Part shown: positions 60,828 through 64,000 of the stretch, in pieces | Layout: the number at the start of each line of letters is the position of its first letter | Numbering within the stretch: the first letter of the stretch is position 1 | From: Phaeacidiphilus oryzae TH49 | Lineage (GTDB): Bacteria > Actinomycetota > Actinomycetes > Streptomycetales > Streptomycetaceae | Assembly (NCBI RefSeq): GCF_000744815.1 | Contig: NZ_JQMQ01000005.1 | Location: forward strand, 6,033,801 to 6,097,800 | DNA: 64,000 nt | Direction: 5' to 3' | The notes under the pieces: model-generated | Database searches by the model: none | The model's input: the letters and a program-made list of their open reading frames with translations, nothing else | Told to the model about the DNA's origin: nothing | Position numbers and translations under genes: made by a program

Positions 60828-61162
60828 GAGCCGATCGGCATCAGCGCCTGGCCGCCCTCGGAGAGGGCCGCGTACAGCCGGTCGATCTCGGCCTCGTCGG
60901 CGCACTCGACCCAGAGCGACATCGACGGGGTGAAGCCGAACTCGTGGTGGACGTGGCTGTCGATGGCCATGAACCGCTGGCCGGCGAGGGCGAAGACGGC
61001 ATGCAGCACGCTGCCCTCGGGGCCGGGTCCCTCGGCGCCGTAGCGGGTGATGTCGATCATCTCGGCGTCCTCGAAGAGCGACAGGTAGAAGGTCATCGCC
61101 TCCTCCGCCCTGCCCTCGAACATCAGGAAGGTGGTGATCTTCTGCGCTGGTGCGGCGGCCAT
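60755..61162 (-). CDS. VOC family protein (PhnB/3-demethylubiquinone methyltransferase-like)
   Basis: A 135-residue single-domain VOC protein. Motifs QKITTFLMFEGRAEEAMTFY and SLFEDAEMIDITRYG, followed by H-A-V-F-A-L-A-G-Q-R-F-M-A-I-D-S, then SMSLWVECADEAEIDRLYAAL and RFGWVNDRFGVSWQL, all match the PhnB group. These lack methyltransferase activity despite their database name; some bind metal or fosfomycin-like compounds. ATG at 61162. Converges with, and overlaps, the MFS gene. Confidence 0.87.
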   Translation of the reverse strand: MAAAPAQKITTFLMFEGRAEEAMTFYLSLFEDAEMIDITRYGAEGPGPEGSVLHAVFALAGQRFMAIDSHVHHEFGFTPSMSLWVECADEAEIDRLYAALSEGGQALMPIGSYGFSRRFGWVNDRFGVSWQLTLP

Positions 61163-61249
61163 CCTGCGGGTGCTCCCTCGGTCCTCGTCCCTGGTGGAGT
61201 GCTCCGCCCGAGGTTAGACCGCCCGCGCCGCCGTCCGGGCGCCGACGCA

Positions 61250-61292
61250 CTGCGGCCCCTGCCGTCGGGGGGATTGCCGGCAGGGGCCGCAG
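61250..61292. terminator. Strong hairpin upstream of the VOC gene
   Basis: CTGCGGCCCCTGCCG (61250-61264) and its perfect complement (61278-61292) form a 15-bp stem with a 13-base loop. It sits between two minus-strand genes, after the 96-residue protein gene (ends 61406), and could terminate that transcript. Confidence 0.75.
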
Positions 61293-61405
61293 CTGGTGCG
61301 TGATCGGTGTCTGGTACCCGATTGCTCCTTCTGCCAGTGTGCGCCCTCGGGACGCATGTGCGCAGGGAAAGTCACGAAAAGGTCTCGACGCACTGCGGCG
61401 GAGGC

Positions 61406-61696
61406 TCACTCGGGCTGCGGTCCGCCGGGCGGGTGGCCGGTGTCGAGGAGGCGGTCGATCTCGTTCTGGTCCACGCCGGCCTGCAGCAGGCGGGCGGACA
61501 GGGCGCGGATCGTCCGCTCGTTGGTCTCCTGGCCGCGGTAGAGATGCTGGGCGGTCTCGAAGGTGTCGGCGGCCGCGACCTCCCGGCCTGCGGCGAGGAC
61601 CTTGTCGACGAACGCCGCCGCGGCGGCCTGGTCCAGGTCCTCGGTGAGGGTCATCAGTTCGTTGGTGAAACGGACCTTGAGATGCGGGGTGGTCAT
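61406..61696 (-). CDS. Small conserved-type protein of unknown function
   Basis: A 96-residue, soluble, mainly helical protein (TPHLKVRFTNELMTLTEDLD ... ERTIRALSARLLQAGVDQNE). Composition is acidic and protein-like, with regular amphipathic helices and good codon bias, so I consider it real. ATG at 61696 has GGGAGG directly adjacent, which is too close; the alternative in-frame ATG at 61714 gives 102 residues. No family recognised. Separate from the PCuAC-like gene upstream by 66 bp. Confidence 0.65.
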   Translation of the reverse strand: MTTPHLKVRFTNELMTLTEDLDQAAAAAFVDKVLAAGREVAAADTFETAQHLYRGQETNERTIRALSARLLQAGVDQNEIDRLLDTGHPPGGPQPE

Positions 61697-61762
61697 CCTC
61701 CCAGAGGAGCGCATGACCGAGCCCCGCGCGACCCGAGCCGCGCCCGGTCGGCGGCGGGGCGC

Positions 61763-62425
61763 TCAGTCGCCGTTCGCCGGCGGGAGTTCGTCCATATGCT
61801 TCATGGCCTCCATGACCGCGTGGACGGTCAGCGAGGAGGCGGGGCCCACCGGGGAGAAGGTGTAGACGGTGCCGGAGGTGGCGAAGGCGAGGTCGATCTG
61901 GACGGTGTCGCCGGGCCGCGGGGTGCGCTTCAGATGGGTGAGGGCCAGGCGGGCCGCGGTGGCCCGGAGGGTGACCGTGGAGTGCGGCGGAATGGTCAGC
62001 CAGGGGCTGCCGCCGGTGCCCTGGACGGCGACCGCGGCGGCCCACGGGGTGGTGGCGTTGACCAGGCGGTCGGCCACACCGCCCTCGTTGCGGATGGTGA
62101 CGTACGCGTAGGCCGGGGCGCCGGGGCGGGCCGGGGCGTCCAGATGGGCCTGGCTGAGCGAGATCACCGGGCGGGTGGCCGCGCTCGGCGGGGTCGCGAC
62201 CGCCGAGGCGGAGGCGTCCGAGCCCGGCAGCCGTCCCCAGACGAGGAGGAGGACGGCGGCCAGGGCCAGCACCGGCGCCTGCCAGAGCAGGGCGCGCCGG
62301 GCCCGGCCCGCGCGGCGGCGGGCCGCCGCCCGCTCCAGCCGCTCGGCCTCCGCCTCCAGCTCGTCGAGGGAGAGGGCCGAGAGGTCGGTCCAGGCTGCCG
62401 AGTCGTCGGGGGACGGCCTGCGCAT
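61763..62425 (-). CDS. Membrane-anchored PCuAC-like domain protein
   Basis: A 220-residue protein: an acidic/basic cytoplasmic helix (DLSALSLDELEAEAERLERA), one membrane helix (LLWQAPVLALAAVLLLVWG) and an extracytoplasmic domain like the copper chaperone PCuAC (AYAYVTIRNEGGVADRLVNA, LTIPPHSTVTLRATAARLAL, THLKRTPRPGDTVQIDLAF). In genuine PCuAC the copper ligands follow H-M and H-x-M patterns; here the HxM position reads RLALTHL and the first H/M pair is missing, so copper binding in the usual way is doubtful. It follows the His-motif protein gene by 7 bp, suggesting a joint role. Confidence 0.75.
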   Translation of the reverse strand: MRRPSPDDSAAWTDLSALSLDELEAEAERLERAAARRRAGRARRALLWQAPVLALAAVLLLVWGRLPGSDASASAVATPPSAATRPVISLSQAHLDAPARPGAPAYAYVTIRNEGGVADRLVNATTPWAAAVAVQGTGGSPWLTIPPHSTVTLRATAARLALTHLKRTPRPGDTVQIDLAFATSGTVYTFSPVGPASSLTVHAVMEAMKHMDELPPANGD

Positions 62426-62432
62426 CAGCGGG

Positions 62433-63200
62433 TCACTCGCCCGAGCCGGACCAGTCGAAGTTCTTGAACGGCATCACCTTGCCGACGTTCAGCTGGATGT
62501 TCTCGTGCGAGGTGAGGGTGATGTCCGACGGGTTCCCGCTGATCTTCTTACCGTTCACATACGCCGTCACGGTGCCCTTGGCCGGCCCGACCTGGCTGCT
62601 GCTCAGCTGCTGGCCCCACACGCCGAAGAAGTCCCCGAGGGTGTACTTCTGCTCGTTCGGCGACTCGATGTGCAGCACGCCGGTCTCGTCGTGGGTGTGG
62701 AGGTAGTAGAACTTGGATCCGCCGCCCACGAAGTAGCTGCTGCCGTTGTTCTGGATCTGGTACGGCGGCACGATGCCCACGCCGTACGGCACCAGCCTCT
62801 GCTGGCCGTTGACGTAGATCTGCAGGTGGGCGTGGATGTGGTAGGCGGTCTGCTCCATGTTGTTGGAGCCGACCCGGCCGTCGATGGTCTGGCCGGTGGC
62901 CTCGTTCTGCGCGGTGGCCAGCAGCTGGCTGCTGACGTCGAAACTCTGCGCGCCCGGCTTCCCGCCGGTCGGCAGGCTGGTGATCTTCGTGCTGCCGCCC
63001 GAGGAGGCCGCCGAGCCGCCGCTGTTGCCGGCCAGCGAGACGCCGAGGACGGCGAGGCCGGCGACCACCACCACGGCGCCGCCGATCGAGGCGATCCGGA
63101 TGTTCCGCTTGCGCTTCGCCTCGGCGGCGCGCTGGGCGGCTATCTTCTCCTGCGCACTGCGGCGGCGCTCCGCCTTGGTGGGCTTCTTCTGCTGCGACAT
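62433..63200 (-). CDS. Membrane-anchored protein with HxHxH and HTH metal-like motifs
   Basis: A 255-residue protein. A Lys/Arg-rich cytoplasmic start (QQKKPTKAERRRSAQEKIAA) leads to a single membrane helix (IRIASIGGAVVVVAGLAVLG), then a Ser/Gly linker and an extracytoplasmic domain with AYHIHAHLQIYVNGQQ, YYLHTHDETGVLHIESPNEQ and KYTLGDFFGVWGQQL. The three histidine clusters (HxHxH, HxH, H) look like a metal site. I know this domain only as conserved and uncharacterised. First gene of a pair with the PCuAC-like protein. Possible roles are metal sensing or delivery to respiratory enzymes. Confidence 0.75.
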   Translation of the reverse strand: MSQQKKPTKAERRRSAQEKIAAQRAAEAKRKRNIRIASIGGAVVVVAGLAVLGVSLAGNSGGSAASSGGSTKITSLPTGGKPGAQSFDVSSQLLATAQNEATGQTIDGRVGSNNMEQTAYHIHAHLQIYVNGQQRLVPYGVGIVPPYQIQNNGSSYFVGGGSKFYYLHTHDETGVLHIESPNEQKYTLGDFFGVWGQQLSSSQVGPAKGTVTAYVNGKKISGNPSDITLTSHENIQLNVGKVMPFKNFDWSGSGE

Positions 63201-63349
63201 GGGTCCTCGTGGGGGAGGGGCGAGTGGATACGCACGGCGACGGCGGTCAGATTAGCCGATTGATCCGTGAACGGATCCATTGATGCGTAAGTGAAACCAA
63301 GCCACGAGGGTGGTGACGGTGGGCGCGGCGCCGGAAAGACCGGGGCAGG

Positions 63350-64000
63350 TCAGTAGCCGGCGGCGATGGCGATGATCTCGGCGACGGTCTTGGGGTGCGA
63401 GAGGAAGGGCGAGTGGCTGGAGTCCGGCAGCTCGTGGACCTGGCCGGCGCGGACCGAGAGCTCGCGCTGCACCGGCGTCGGCGTCGCGTTGTCCCGGCCG
63501 GTCAGCACATACGTCGAGGGGATCGTCCGCCAGGCGACGGCGTTCGGGGACTGGCGGAGCACGGTGGCCGACATCGGCCGCAGATGGCGGACCGCCTCCG
63601 CGGCGGCGGCCGGGTCGAGGTCGGCGCAGAAGAGGGTGGCCGCCCGCTCGGGCTTCACCGTCACCGTGCCGTCCTCGCCGAACTCGAGGTCGGCGGGCGG
63701 ATCGAGGATGTCCGGCCCCGGGTCGGGCACCGCGTAGCCGACCAGTGTCTCGCCCTCGTCGGCCATGTAGGCGCAGACGTAGACGAGGTGGCGGACGGCG
63801 GGGTGGCCGGCCGCGGCCTCGGTCGCGGGGATGCCGCCGTAGGAGTGGGCGACCAGCACGACGTCCCGGTAGGCGTCGAGGGTGCGGCGGATCTCGGCGG
63901 CGTCCGCGTGGAGGTCGCCCAGCGGGGCGCCGTCCGGACCGCTGCGGCAGCTGGGCAGGTCCACGGTGGTGGAGGGGATGCCGTCGCCGTCCAGCTCCTC
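63350..64000 (-). CDS. Alpha/beta hydrolase, 5' part beyond the window
   Basis: At least 216 residues, continuing in frame to the window edge (ELDGDGIPSTTVDLPSCRSG), so the N-terminus is missing and the GTG at 63964 is not the true start. The nucleophile elbow VVLVAHSYGGIPATEA (Ser) and the terminal histidine in LPDSSHSPFLSHP are readable, the acid probably in TGRDNATP. Resembles the EstC/pheophorbidase-like and salicylate-esterase-like group (Abhydrolase_6) common in actinomycetes. Substrate unknown. Confidence 0.85.
   Translation of the reverse strand, partial: EELDGDGIPSTTVDLPSCRSGPDGAPLGDLHADAAEIRRTLDAYRDVVLVAHSYGGIPATEAAAGHPAVRHLVYVCAYMADEGETLVGYAVPDPGPDILDPPADLEFGEDGTVTVKPERAATLFCADLDPAAAAEAVRHLRPMSATVLRQSPNAVAWRTIPSTYVLTGRDNATPTPVQRELSVRAGQVHELPDSSHSPFLSHPKTVAEIIAIAAGY

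Overview
The window is very GC-rich, with strong third-position G/C bias, GTG and TTG starts, many 4-base start/stop overlaps and LacI/TetR/GntR/DeoR-controlled sugar loci. It also carries F420-type, mycoredoxin-type and NnaR-type genes. Together these point to chromosomal DNA of a Streptomycetaceae-type actinomycete (Streptomyces, Streptacidiphilus, Kitasatospora or close relatives). I see no rRNA, tRNA, CRISPR array, transposase, integrase or phage genes. Layout, 0-11 kb: the end of an ABC-2 drug exporter (permease, ATPase) with a divergent TetR regulator; a nitrilase-fold amidohydrolase; a mycoredoxin-like protein facing a Clp-N/HTH regulator across two identical palindromes; a GNAT acetyltransferase; an XRE regulator divergent from a methionine aminopeptidase; a DUF1275 membrane protein coupled to an epimerase-like protein; and a large secreted beta-helix glycosidase. 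10-16.4 kb: an alpha-glucan/alpha-glucoside utilisation locus (LacI regulator, lipoprotein binding protein, two permeases, GH13 alpha-glucosidase), with the secreted GH87-like enzyme divergent from it. 16.4-22 kb: pyruvate formate-lyase and its activase, which is unexpected in an aerobic actinomycete; two tandem hairpin repeats; and a thiolase divergent from a TetR regulator. 22.2-27.6 kb: a second ABC sugar importer, a NudK-type Nudix gene broken by an amber codon, a DeoR regulator and a frameshifted proline-rich small gene. 27.6-32 kb: type II NADH dehydrogenase, then bacterial NHEJ functions as three overlapping genes (LigD-type phosphoesterase, ligase, polymerase). 32-39 kb: a Na+/H+ antiporter and a KdpFABC potassium pump operon preceded by a 27-residue membrane peptide. 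39-44.6 kb: an ABC multidrug half-transporter, a short-chain dehydrogenase, a cysteine/histidine-rich small membrane protein, an LLM oxidoreductase, and the NnaR-type nitrate assimilation regulator (uroporphyrinogen-III synthase fold plus winged helix). 44.75-52.7 kb: a fully coupled nitrate assimilation operon: nitrate reductase, FAD oxidoreductase, NirB, NirD and NarK-type transporter, every junction overlapping. 53-61 kb: a HAD hydrolase, then a GntR-controlled aromatic ring-cleavage set (FAH-family hydrolase, extradiol dioxygenase, aromatic-acid MFS permease), then two more MFS permeases and a VOC protein. 61-64 kb: a small conserved protein, a pair of membrane-anchored metal-handling candidates (PCuAC-like protein without the usual copper ligands, and a protein with HxHxH and HTH motifs), and the start-truncated end of an alpha/beta hydrolase. 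Cross-cutting structure: six copies at five loci of a roughly 180-250 bp nested palindrome (arms GGGGCGCGGGGAACTGCGCG and its complement) each lie immediately after a gene 3' end, and several clean operator palindromes sit in divergent promoters. Three genes between 12.8 and 27.4 kb look broken: two by what behaves like a single missing base, one by a TAG codon. These could be real decay or residual assembly error. Functions are inferred from motifs and context read by eye; no database search was run.
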